Source of the DNA: Anaerolineae bacterium | Lineage (GTDB): Bacteria > Chloroflexota > Anaerolineae > 4572-78 > J111 | NCBI GenBank assembly: GCA_023382535.1 | Contig: JAHDWA010000007.1 | Location: 186,001-250,000 of the forward strand | DNA: 64,000 nucleotides | Direction: 5' to 3' | In this document: positions 32,997-41,784 of the stretch, piece by piece | How the letters are laid out: every line of letters begins with the position of its first letter | Position numbering within the stretch: the first letter of the stretch is position 1 | The notes under the pieces: generated by a model | What the model saw: only the letters and a program-made list of their open reading frames with translations | What the model was told of the DNA's origin: nothing | Database searches by the model: none | Position numbers and translations under genes: made by a program

Positions 32997-33425
32997 TTGA
33001 GACCGACGACCATCACCGGTATCGTCTTGCGAGCTATTCGTTTTCCAACCTCGCACTTTTTAGACGGCTCCGATGCAATGAATCCCAACCCAGACTATTC
33101 CACTGCCTATGTTATCCTCAAGACAGACAGCTCTGAAGGCTTTGAAGGACATGGTCTAACCTTTACCCTGGGCCGGGGGAATGAGTTGTGTCTGGCGGCA
33201 TTAAGACGCTCGCCCCGGCGGTTATTGGCAAGACATTGGAGTCCTTGACCATCAATAGGGGGATTCTGGCGCAGGCTGACCGGCGACAGCCAGCTTCGCT
33301 GGGTTGGCCCGGAGAAGGGCGTGATTCACCTGGCCACCGCCGCGATTGTCAACGCCATCCGGGATTTGTACGCTTAAACGTCAGGTAAGCCCCTGTGGAA
33401 ACTGCTGGTTGATATGACCTGGCCC
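32997..33425 (+). pseudogene. L-fuconate dehydratase remnant
   Basis: The N-terminal third of an enolase-superfamily L-fuconate dehydratase, broken in three ways. Frame 1 (32997-about 33200) reads IRFPTSHFLDGSDAMNPN...DYSTAYVILKTD...GHGLTFTLGRGNELCLAA, which is diagnostic. A frameshift near 33200 moves it to [20 protein letters not shown]; a second near 33263 gives [37 protein letters not shown]; then a TAA (33375-33377) replaces a Lys codon before TSGKPLWKLLVDMT. The rest of the gene, about 300 residues with the catalytic Lys and His, is absent. The first codon is TTG. In the working enzyme L-fuconate is dehydrated to 2-keto-3-deoxy-L-fuconate, the step after the lactonase at 19745. Confidence 0.85.
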
Positions 33426-33427
33426 CG

Positions 33428-33719
33428 AAAGGAGAGTTGACGATGTTTATCCGCGCCCCTTAATCACTCATTGCTGAGGTGAAGGGATGATTAACCCAAG
33501 AAGGTCAGACCAAAACAAAAGGAGATACCGCCTCACCGCCAAGTCAGCCGGTACCTCCCAGGATAAAGGACACAGGGCTATCTTGACTTATCTTTCAGCC
33601 AGGTAGCTCCGGGTCCCTCCTTTTTGGATTATACCTTACCTCAACTTAGTTAGCGAATGAGCGTTTAGCTATCTGGTAAGACAAATATAATCTATACCTA
33701 ACAATGGAGAAGATAAAAA
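33428..33719 (+). promoter_or_regulatory. candidate structured leader (copy B) of the MalEFG-type operon
   Basis: Same order of parts as 26986-27264. AAAGGAGAG and a 6-codon ORF (33443-33463); stem P1 TTAATCA (33460-33466)/TGATTAA (33488-33494), where three pairs differ from copy A on both strands; ACCCAAG and ACAAAA; stem P2 GGAGATACCG (33531-33540)/CGGTACCTCC (33549-33558) with one compensatory pair (T-A to C-G) and one A-C mismatch; CTCC-TTTTTGGATTATACCTTA (33617-33638) matching copy A's TTTTTATATTATGCTTA; then 95 bases to the gene. The distance from short-ORF start to gene start is 277 bases against 266 in copy A. Confidence 0.65.
33443..33463 (+). CDS. candidate leader peptide MFIRAP
   Basis: ATG 33443 preceded by AGGAG at spacing 8; six codons then TAA. 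The stop codon lies inside the 5' arm of stem P1, so a ribosome finishing or pausing here would block that stem. It directly follows the decayed fuconate dehydratase, so a chance leftover start cannot be excluded. Confidence 0.4.
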   Translation: MFIRAP

Positions 33720-35198
33720 ATGAGAACTGTAAGATGGATGGCCATATTCGTGGTATTTGTTCTGGTGGGGCTGGTGGCCGCTCAGGCTGAGGCCCAAACC
33801 AAGCCTTTTGAGGGCGTCGAGGTCAATATTTTGACTTTTGTGGGCCCGCAAGTTGCCGAACCGTTGCAGCGGCGCGGTCCTGACTTTACCGCGCTCACCG
33901 GGGCTAAGATCAACGTGGTGACGGTCCCCAACAGCGAACTGTACCAGAAAGCCCTGACAGACATGGCCACGGGGACCAATAGTTTTGACGGTTTCCTCTT
34001 TGCGCCGTCGTGGATCGTTGACTTTGCGCCGGCCGGCTACCTCGAACCTCTCACCGAACGGGTCGAGGCTGATGCAGCCTTAGAATGGGACGATATAGCG
34101 CCTTTCTTCCGCGATTTCAACTCCTATCAGGGCGAAATTTATAGCATCCCCCTGGACGGCGACTTCCATATGGTTTACTATCGCAGCGACATTTTGGCGC
34201 AAGAAGGGTTGGAGCCGCCCAAGACCTGGGACGACTATCTGAATGTCGCCAAAACGCTGCACGGCAAAGACCTCAATGGCGATGGTGAAGCGGATTACGG
34301 CTCATGTATTGCCAAAGCCAAAGCTCAGCAATCTTACTGGTGGATCACCTCGATTGCCGCTCCCTTCATTCAAAGCCAGGGCACGGCGCAGGGCGCTTTC
34401 TTCAACACCGCTGATATGGAACCCCTGTTCAACAACGCGGGCTTCAAACGCGCTCTGGAGATTTACAAAGAAACCACCCAATACGGCCCGCCCGATGAAT
34501 TGAATCTGGGCGTGGGCGACACCCGTGGTCTCTTCACTTCTGGCCGCTGCGCCCTGACGATGGACTGGGGCGATATTGGAACGCTGGCGATTGACCCGGA
34601 AACTTCGAAAGTGCAGGATAAAGTCGGCTCGATCATCACCCCCGGCTCGACCGAAGTGCTGGATTGGGCAACCGGCGAACTGGTCCCTTGCGATGAAACC
34701 ACCTGCCCCTATGCCATTGATGGCGTCAATCACGCCCCGTTTGCCTCTTTTGGCGGTTGGGCCGGCGCGGTGAATGCCGCCGCCGATCCGCAGAAGAAAG
34801 ATGCGGCTTATGCCTTCTTCTCCTACATGGCGCAGCCGGCTCAGGCCAACGAGGACGTGACGATCGGTAAAACCGGTTACAATCCCTATCGTTTTTCCCA
34901 ACTCTACAACCGGATCCCCTGGATTGAGAATGGGATGAGTCCAAAAGCCTCCTTGAATTACCTGGTCGCTATCGAAGACAGCTTGAACAGCCCGAATATG
35001 GTTTTGGACCTGCGCACACCCAGAAACCATGATTATCAGCAGGTTAAACTGGATGAGATTGTGGCTCAATACCTGGCCGGCGAACTTGATACCGATCAAG
35101 CTGCCCAGACCCTGACCGACGCCTGGAATGAGATTACCGACGAAGCGGGCCGCGACCAGCAGCTTGCCGCCTACAAGGCCACCCTGGGCGCGGAATAG
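33720..35198 (+). CDS. extracellular solute-binding protein, MalE family
   Basis: A 492-residue secreted binding protein with a signal peptide (WMAIFVVFVLVGLVAAQAEA). The family-1 solute-binding fold is visible in VEVNILTFVGPQ, TGAKINVVTVPNSELYQK, DGFLFAPSWIVDFAPAGYLEPL, IYSIPLDGDFHMVYYRSDIL, PKTWDDYLNVAKTL and the late FASFGGWAGAVNAA. Relatives bind oligosaccharides, polyols or glycerol phosphate. Four Cys residues (SC near 200, C near 280, PCDETTCP near 322) may form disulphides. ATG 33720 after GGAGAAG. First gene of an operon with two permeases; preceded by leader copy B. Confidence 0.88.
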   Translation: MRTVRWMAIFVVFVLVGLVAAQAEAQTKPFEGVEVNILTFVGPQVAEPLQRRGPDFTALTGAKINVVTVPNSELYQKALTDMATGTNSFDGFLFAPSWIVDFAPAGYLEPLTERVEADAALEWDDIAPFFRDFNSYQGEIYSIPLDGDFHMVYYRSDILAQEGLEPPKTWDDYLNVAKTLHGKDLNGDGEADYGSCIAKAKAQQSYWWITSIAAPFIQSQGTAQGAFFNTADMEPLFNNAGFKRALEIYKETTQYGPPDELNLGVGDTRGLFTSGRCALTMDWGDIGTLAIDPETSKVQDKVGSIITPGSTEVLDWATGELVPCDETTCPYAIDGVNHAPFASFGGWAGAVNAAADPQKKDAAYAFFSYMAQPAQANEDVTIGKTGYNPYRFSQLYNRIPWIENGMSPKASLNYLVAIEDSLNSPNMVLDLRTPRNHDYQQVKLDEIVAQYLAGELDTDQAAQTLTDAWNEITDEAGRDQQLAAYKATLGAE

Positions 35199-35227
35199 CG
35201 CCGCCCAAGAATTACAATTGCGATAGC

Positions 35228-35269
35228 AGTCACGACTTTAGTCGTTTTTAGGCGACTAAAGTCGTGACT
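35228..35269. repeat. 17-bp perfect hairpin between binding-protein and permease genes
   Basis: AGTCACGACTTTAGTCG (35228-35244), 8-base loop, CGACTAAAGTCGTGACT (35253-35269). It lies 29 bases after the binding-protein stop. Probably protects the upstream mRNA or attenuates permease expression; sequence style suggests a dispersed palindrome. Confidence 0.8.
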
Positions 35270-35303
35270 ACAAATGTTTCATTTAACCTTTGAGGAGCTA
35301 GTG

Positions 35304-36479
35304 ATGCATATTGAACGTGACCCTCAAACCCTGGCCCCGATCGAAGCAGAACCGGATGCCTCGTTCCCCTTACCGGGTCGTTGGCATGGACTAACCAGCC
35401 AGGCAGAAAGGGTGTCAAGCTCAATATTTCTGTGGCCGGCGGTACTGGCCCTGTTGTTTTTGTCAATCTTCCCCTTGATTGTTTCGCTTTACCTCTCCCT
35501 CAGCCGTTTTGATCTGGTCAAAGGCGGCTTCAAGCTGACCTTTATCGGGCTGGCTAACTATCGCAAACTGCTGTTTGGGTCTGAGAAAACCCACTTTCTG
35601 GGCCTTTTTGGGCCGACTACGTTCTGGCATTGGCTTATTTTTGGCCTGGTGGTGGTGGCTTTAGCCGTTTTCCTGGGGCGGTACGTGCGCAATAGACCCA
35701 TTTCCTGGGGCGGTTTGCTGGGCCGAATCCTGATGGTGGCGGGCCTGGGGGCGCTGGCCTGGATGGTCATCCACACCCTGGGACCCGGCGGCCGATTGGG
35801 GACCTTAGGAGTGACCCTGGTCTTTGTTTTTGCTGGTATTTTTATTCAGTACAGCCTGGGCCTGGGCCTGGCCTTGCTGACCGTGCAGCACCTGCCGGGG
35901 CGGCGCTTCTTTCGGGTAGTGTTTTTACTCCCCATGATGATTACCCCGGTGGGGGTGGCTTATATGTTTCGGATGATGACAGATATGGATAAAGGACCGT
36001 TCACCCCGCTGTGGCAGGCCTTTGGCCTGGCTGCCTTCTCCTGGTTCAACGATCCCTGGTTGGCCCGGACCGCCATTTTGATTGCCGATGTATGGCAGTG
36101 GACGCCGTTTATGTTTATCGTGCTCGTCGCCGCGCTGGAGAGCCAATCCATGGAACCTCTGGAAGCGGCGTTGGTTGATGGAGCTAATTCCTGGCAGCTC
36201 CTCCGTTACATCACCTGGCCGCAAATCTTGCCGGTCAGCCTGACCTTGATCCTAATCCGTATGATCGAAGCCTTTAAGATGGTAGATTTGCCCAATGTAA
36301 TGACCAATGGCGGACCTGGCACGGCTACCGAGTCCTTAACTCTCCAGGCTTTCATCCTGTGGCGCAGTATCGAATTAGGCAGCTCGGCGGCGGTGGCCTA
36401 CATGCTCCTCTTGACCGTTACCTTTTTTGGGCTGATTTTTGTCAATCTGATCCGCCACCAGGCGATGGAGAAACTGTAA
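35304..36479 (+). CDS. sugar ABC transporter permease, MalF/UgpA type, with an inserted membrane segment
   Basis: A 391-residue permease, about 80-100 longer than usual. The N-terminal FLWPAVLALLFLSIFPLIVS and FIGLANYRKLL are typical; the EAA loop is EAALVDGANSWQLLRYITWP and NGGPGTATESLTLQ is the family block before the last helices. Where the family normally goes from FW to the next helix, residues about 108-185 carry two extra hydrophobic segments joined by a short basic loop (GRYVRNRPISW). ATG 35304 after GAGGAG; an earlier in-frame ATG at 35274 lies just past the hairpin and is less likely. Partner of the permease at 36541. Confidence 0.88.
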   Translation: MHIERDPQTLAPIEAEPDASFPLPGRWHGLTSQAERVSSSIFLWPAVLALLFLSIFPLIVSLYLSLSRFDLVKGGFKLTFIGLANYRKLLFGSEKTHFLGLFGPTTFWHWLIFGLVVVALAVFLGRYVRNRPISWGGLLGRILMVAGLGALAWMVIHTLGPGGRLGTLGVTLVFVFAGIFIQYSLGLGLALLTVQHLPGRRFFRVVFLLPMMITPVGVAYMFRMMTDMDKGPFTPLWQAFGLAAFSWFNDPWLARTAILIADVWQWTPFMFIVLVAALESQSMEPLEAALVDGANSWQLLRYITWPQILPVSLTLILIRMIEAFKMVDLPNVMTNGGPGTATESLTLQAFILWRSIELGSSAAVAYMLLLTVTFFGLIFVNLIRHQAMEKL

Positions 36480-36540
36480 AGGTAGCAGGTAGCATAAGAA
36501 TCTGATTACTGACTACTGACCGCTGTTTGAAGGAGAGACT

Positions 36541-37569
<1,029 letters not shown>

Positions 37570-37611
37570 TTCAAAGTCCCGTCACGGAAGCCACTTTGAT
37601 TGCATGAACAA

Positions 37612-37635
37612 CAAAAAAACCGGCTTGCGCCGGTT
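37612..37635 (-). terminator. Rho-independent terminator of the tRNA gene
   Basis: Read on the minus strand: AACCGGC-GCAA-GCCGGTT followed by TTTTTG (plus-strand A-run 37613-37619). It lies 4 bases after the tRNA. Confidence 0.85.
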
Positions 37636-37638
37636 GGA

Positions 37639-37710
37639 AGCGGGTAAGGGGATTCGAACCCCTGACATCAACCTTGGGAAGGTTGCGTTCTACCACTGAA
37701 CTATACCCGC
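37639..37710 (-). tRNA. tRNA-Gly (CCC)
   Basis: Minus strand cloverleaf: acceptor GCGGGTA/TACCCGC, D-arm GTTC-AGTGGTA-GAAC, anticodon stem CAACC/GGTTG with loop TTCCCAA (anticodon CCC), T-arm AGGGG-TTCGAAT-CCCCT, discriminator T. CCA is not encoded. Confidence 0.96.
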
Positions 37711-37808
37711 AGTGGTTTGAATTATAAAACTTCGGTCAGAGATTGTCAAACTCCTTGTGATGGATAATTTTACTGTATCAGAATTTGAGGCCGGTAGGAA
37801 TTATAATG

Positions 37809-38819
37809 TTAGCGGTCGCCGGACAATATAGCCAGCGCGGCCTGGGCGATCCAGCGGCGGAAGGGGAAGAGGTCAATGAAGCCGACATGGCCGCCGTAAG
37901 GCAGAATGTGAAGTTTCAGGTACGGCGTCAGGTTGTGGAAAGGCCGAAAATCTTCGACGGGAACGATGGGATCATCGGCGGCGGTGATGAAGGTTACGGG
38001 AGTTTGCAGGCTTGCCAGCATGGCCGGGGTGATGGCATAACTGGCCAGGTAGTCCCGCGCACTGGGATAAGGGGTAAATGGGACAAAAGCTTCGGTCATC
38101 GCCATGCAGGTGCGCGCGGCAACGGCGTGGGAGAAATCGTAGAGGTGGGGAAAGAGCGCCTGCTTCTTTCTGAAGGAACGGCGCCATTTGCGGCGAAAGT
38201 AAACCAGGTAAAAAGCCGGGGCGCTGTCCAGTTTTTGCGTGGTGTGGTACGGATCGAGCGGGGGACTGACGGCCAGGGTCTGAGCCAGGTTAGGGAGCGG
38301 TGTGTGGCTGTGCCGCCAGGCCAGCCGCGCAGCAAAGTTGCCTCCCAGCGAGGAACCAATGATGTAAAAAGGCGGGCCGTTTTCGAGCCGGGCGATTTGC
38401 TGCGTGGCGGCAAAGGTTTCATCCAGCAGGTCGCCGCGAAAAATGCCGGGGTTGAGAGAATGGGTATCGCCGTGGTCGCGCAGGTTCAGCCGGAAAACAC
38501 TGTAGCCATGCTGGTAAAGATACTCGCCGATAGCAATGTTGTAACTCGCATTAGCCTGGCCCAGCCAGCCATGGATCAGCAGCACAACCCCCCTGGATTG
38601 GCCGCCGGGCTGGGGCGAATAAAAACCCTGCAAGCGGACATCGCCCGCTACTTCCAGGATCATCGTACGGGCGGCAGCACTCATAGCCGCCGGGCGGTTG
38701 CGGGCTGTACTGGAGACTATGGTTTGAAAATGGGGATTGCGGGCCAGGCGGTGAGGCTGGAAGTTAATTTTTAGCCCAGGAATATCCTGGCTGCCCCCTT
38801 GTTTAAGATCACTTTCCAA
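37809..38819 (-). CDS. YheT-family alpha/beta hydrolase
   Basis: A 336-residue cytoplasmic hydrolase of the COG0429/YheT group. Typical opening FQPHRLARNPHFQTI, then LLIHGWLGQA, LNLRDHGDTH, nucleophile elbow IIGSSLGGNFAAR, Asp in TAADDPIVP and His in PYGGHVGFID complete the triad. Substrates are likely lipid or small esters. The open frame extends far upstream through the phosphatase gene; the family start matches a TTG at 38819 that overlaps the phosphatase stop (TTGgaaagTGA), so translation is probably coupled. No better start is visible. The C-terminus is complete. Confidence 0.8.
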   Translation of the reverse strand: MESDLKQGGSQDIPGLKINFQPHRLARNPHFQTIVSSTARNRPAAMSAAARTMILEVAGDVRLQGFYSPQPGGQSRGVVLLIHGWLGQANASYNIAIGEYLYQHGYSVFRLNLRDHGDTHSLNPGIFRGDLLDETFAATQQIARLENGPPFYIIGSSLGGNFAARLAWRHSHTPLPNLAQTLAVSPPLDPYHTTQKLDSAPAFYLVYFRRKWRRSFRKKQALFPHLYDFSHAVAARTCMAMTEAFVPFTPYPSARDYLASYAITPAMLASLQTPVTFITAADDPIVPVEDFRPFHNLTPYLKLHILPYGGHVGFIDLFPFRRWIAQAALAILSGDR

Positions 38820-39330
38820 TTTCCCAAACCTGTACCAAGCGCCGCTGTGCTTCGGTTTCTGGCGAAGGCCGGCGGCCATCAGGCATGTTCCGGCGCAAAC
38901 GAGCAAGCTCGGCCAAAGCGGCATCTCCTGAGAGACCGTGCCGGACCAGGTAACAGCCAATGACTGTGCCGGTGCGGCCAATTCCACCGAAGCAGTGAAC
39001 ATAAACAACTCGCCTACCCGCCAGGGCTGTCTCAATAGTATCCAAAATTTGGATCATCTGCGCTGGAGAGGGTACGCTGAAATCAGGGATGGACGTGCGA
39101 TGATGCTCCACCGCATATCCCCCGTTGGCCGCTTCGCTTTGTAATAACTCCTGGTAGGGCTGCAGGCTGTACTCGCTGGCTTCGGTTAAATTCAGGAAAA
39201 AGGTAACCCCAGCAGCTAAAAAACGGCGTAATTTCAGCCGCGATTCGGCTTCATCGGGGGTACCGGGATACTCTCCCGCCAACAACTGGCCGGGTCGAAC
39301 CCAGTATGAGTCCGGGATAGGTGTGTTCAT
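38809..39330 (-). CDS. dual-specificity/tyrosine protein phosphatase
   Basis: A 173-residue phosphatase with the PTP loop VHCFGGIGRTGTVIG, where Cys is the nucleophile and Arg binds phosphate; the general-acid Asp is probably in SIPDFSVPS. It starts SYWVRPGQLLAGEYPG, as in the cyanobacterial/Chloroflexota family of small DSPs. ATG 39330 overlaps the stop of the upstream membrane-protein gene (ATGA). An open frame continues 249 codons further upstream but is antisense-like and Arg/Gly-rich, so I exclude it. Targets may be proteins or phosphorylated carbohydrates. Confidence 0.85.
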   Translation of the reverse strand: MNTPIPDSYWVRPGQLLAGEYPGTPDEAESRLKLRRFLAAGVTFFLNLTEASEYSLQPYQELLQSEAANGGYAVEHHRTSIPDFSVPSPAQMIQILDTIETALAGRRVVYVHCFGGIGRTGTVIGCYLVRHGLSGDAALAELARLRRNMPDGRRPSPETEAQRRLVQVWEIGK

Positions 39331-39998
39331 CCCCTGTCCTGTCTCTCTGCCCGCCCCAGCCAAAAAACGCCGCCAATACTGCTGCCAATAAGCCCGCCAC
39401 CTGTTACCCACCAGCCCCAGCCGAGCGATACCGGCTGGCGGTAAGCTTCGCTTATGCCGGCCTGAACGAGGCTGAAATGCCACACGGGTAAAATAACAGC
39501 GGCCAGCCCGGCGCCAATTATGATGAGCGCCAATCCTTGGCGCGGCAGATTTCCAAACAAAGGGGCGGCCACTGCCAGGGTGACAGCCGCCAATGCCAGA
39601 CCTGTTTGCAGCCGAAATTCCGGGGCTGTCAGAATCGCGGGGGTCCAGACCGGCGGCAAGGCGGTCAGGGCGAAGGGAACCACCGCCAGCCGCAAGGCCC
39701 AGCCCAGCCAGCGGGGCAGAGCCAGGGTTCGATTTTCCAGGGTCAAAGGCAAGGCCAGCATGGCAAAAAACAGAGGCAGCAAAAAAAACAGCCGCTCGAT
39801 TTGTACCTGGCCGTAGCGCACCTCCGGCAGGAACTTGACAAACTCGGCCAGGCCGGGCGCGGTCAGTTGCAGGGCGACAGGCGGCCGCCAAATCCAGGGC
39901 AGAAAGGCGCCGCCCACGCCTGTCAATAATAGAGCCAGGACTAACAACCGGCCGGCCAGACCTGATGTGTTTAATTCTCGAATTCGAATTCGCGCCAC
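39327..39998 (-). CDS. integral membrane protein of unknown function
   Basis: A 223-residue protein with about six hydrophobic segments (LLVLALLLTGVGGAFLPW; LFFLLPLFFAMLALPL; LAVVPFALTALPPVW; TGLALAAVTLAVAAPLFG; LALIIIGAGLAAVILPVW; GWWVTGGGLIGSSIGGVFW). No motif I recognise. It uses GTG 39998, overlapping the end of the FHA gene by 28 bases, and its stop overlaps the phosphatase start, so it belongs to a tight operon of FHA protein, membrane protein and phosphatase. A role linked to phospho-signalling at the membrane is conjecture from context. Confidence 0.65.
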   Translation of the reverse strand: MARIRIRELNTSGLAGRLLVLALLLTGVGGAFLPWIWRPPVALQLTAPGLAEFVKFLPEVRYGQVQIERLFFLLPLFFAMLALPLTLENRTLALPRWLGWALRLAVVPFALTALPPVWTPAILTAPEFRLQTGLALAAVTLAVAAPLFGNLPRQGLALIIIGAGLAAVILPVWHFSLVQAGISEAYRQPVSLGWGWWVTGGGLIGSSIGGVFWLGRAERQDRG

Positions 39999-41764
39999 TC
40001 GGTCTTGTCACTATCTCCCAGGGTCGAACTGGTGGCCCAGACTCGCCAGCGTCCCGGCCTGATTCCGGCAAACTCACCCATCACGTACCGGGTATCCTCC
40101 AAGCCTGTAACCGTGCGCCAGTTTTCCCACTCGCCGTCGTCTTCGGATTGGATTTCGATGTTGTAGGTAATTGTCCCCGGCGCGCTCACCTCTGACCAGT
40201 CAAAATCAACTTCATCTCCCTCATCAAAATTCTCGTCGTCGTCCGGCGAAATGAGGTTGGGCCGGGGTACAGTTGTCGCCCGGACATTGATAGTCACGGT
40301 GAAATCCTGGGTCGAGCCATCCTGTTTTTGAATGTGGAGGGTGTGGGTGTTTGGTCCCACCGGATCGCAAACTTCGCGGTCGCCCTCATCGCCGGCCCCG
40401 GCCACGCCATCCACAAAGTAGGCGGCCACATTCCTGACCCGCCAGCGCAGCCGGGTACACTGGCCCTGGTTCAATTCGGTGCTATCGGCAGTAAAACTGA
40501 TTTCTGCCGAGGGGGGCGGCGTGTTGGTCGGCGGCGGGGTAGGGGTGGGGGGTGACGGGGGACCGGCCACCACCGGGACAGCGCCGGCGGCGGCATTGGC
40601 TTGGACAAAGTTGCCGGCAACCCAGCCAGTGTTCGGCGGGAAAAGAATTTGCCACCAGGCGCTGTCGGCGCTGCGGCCTACAACTGCGGCAACTTGGCCC
40701 GCCCGCAGCAGGCCAAGAATAGGATAATTTGTGCCCGGACCACCCCGAACATTGACGTCGGCTACCGCTTGCAGCCCTGGCTGAACAACTTCCGTTGGCG
40801 GCGGAACGGGGGTGGGGGATGGGGTGGAGGTAAAGATAATGATGGGCACGGCAGTAGCCGTCGCCGTATCCAGGGAAGCAGGGGTAGCTGTCTCTACCAG
40901 AACAGCAATACTGGTGGCAGTAGGCGTTCCGGCGATTGCATTAACTGTTACCTGAACCGGTGTGCTTGATTGGTTGGCCGAATTGAACGCCCGCACTTCC
41001 AAAACGTGGTTGCCCGGTGAGGCGGGCGTCCAGGTGAGGTTCAGCAGCAGCGGGGACGCGCCCTGCGGCGAAGGGCTGGCCTGCTGGCTGACCAGGGCGC
41101 CATCGGCCCACAACTCCATGCGCGTGACGCCGCGATTATCCGTGGCGCTGGCCTGTACAATCACCGGCACGTTAAGGGCCACCTGCGCCCCATTTGCCGG
41201 GGTAAGAACGGTGACGGTGGGAGCCTGGCTCACAGTGGCAGGCGTCTGACTGAAATACCAAAGTAGCCCAAGGCCCAGGATTGCCAGCAAAAGCGCCAGC
41301 CCCAGGCCTGCTAACACCAGCCAGAGTGAACTCCCTTGTTGGGACACGGCCTGAGGCGGAGGCGCGTAGCGCGGGGCCACGGCTGCATCTAAATTGCGGG
41401 CGGTGGGGGTCAATTCGCGACTGATTAAGCCCTGGACCATAAAAGTGGCGTTGCCGATGTTGATTAAATCCTGTTCGCTCAACGGCTGCGCACCAGAAAC
41501 AGGCCCACCGTTCACCAGGGTGCCGTTGGCGCTGCCCAAATCTTCGACCAGCAGGCGCGAACCGTGCCAGTAAAAACGGGCATGGCGGCGGGAAACCTGA
41601 ACATCGTCAAGGGTCAGATCACATTCACCGGCCCGCCCCACCAGTAACCCCGTCGGTGGAATAGCATAGGTACGGCCTCGTTCCGGTCCCTGCTGCACCA
41701 CCAGCCTGGGGCCGGAGTGCGACCTGGACATTGTTCCAAAATTATCATCCCTGATATTGCTCAT
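39971..41764 (-). CDS. membrane-anchored FHA, Ig-like and SH3 domain protein
   Basis: A 597-residue protein. Residues about 20-112 are a cytoplasmic FHA domain (GLLVGRAGECDLTLDD, VSRRHARF, LEDLGSANGTLVNGG, a phosphothreonine reader). About 148-170 is one membrane helix. Outside come an Ig-like/Bacterial-Ig domain (TVLTPANGAQVALNVPVIV, ASATDNRGVTRMELWADG), Pro/Thr-rich linkers, an SH3b domain (ADVNVRGGPGTNYPILGLL, WWQILFPPNTGWVAGNF) and two further beta domains (ending WREFEFEN). It therefore links a phosphorylation-dependent contact inside to a wall- or glycan-binding surface outside. No Ser/Thr kinase is present in the window; the phosphatase two genes on fits phospho-control. Confidence 0.85.
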   Translation of the reverse strand: MSNIRDDNFGTMSRSHSGPRLVVQQGPERGRTYAIPPTGLLVGRAGECDLTLDDVQVSRRHARFYWHGSRLLVEDLGSANGTLVNGGPVSGAQPLSEQDLINIGNATFMVQGLISRELTPTARNLDAAVAPRYAPPPQAVSQQGSSLWLVLAGLGLALLLAILGLGLLWYFSQTPATVSQAPTVTVLTPANGAQVALNVPVIVQASATDNRGVTRMELWADGALVSQQASPSPQGASPLLLNLTWTPASPGNHVLEVRAFNSANQSSTPVQVTVNAIAGTPTATSIAVLVETATPASLDTATATAVPIIIFTSTPSPTPVPPPTEVVQPGLQAVADVNVRGGPGTNYPILGLLRAGQVAAVVGRSADSAWWQILFPPNTGWVAGNFVQANAAAGAVPVVAGPPSPPTPTPPPTNTPPPSAEISFTADSTELNQGQCTRLRWRVRNVAAYFVDGVAGAGDEGDREVCDPVGPNTHTLHIQKQDGSTQDFTVTINVRATTVPRPNLISPDDDENFDEGDEVDFDWSEVSAPGTITYNIEIQSEDDGEWENWRTVTGLEDTRYVMGEFAGIRPGRWRVWATSSTLGDSDKTEWREFEFEN

Positions 41765-41784
41765 CCCTCATCCTCTGACAATAT

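Noticed and set aside
39331..40077. Open frame extending the phosphatase gene upstream by 249 codons (minus strand)
   Set aside because: It overlaps two well-supported genes in another frame, is rich in Arg/Gly/Pro without domain pattern, and the phosphatase family begins at ATG 39330 with an ATGA overlap.
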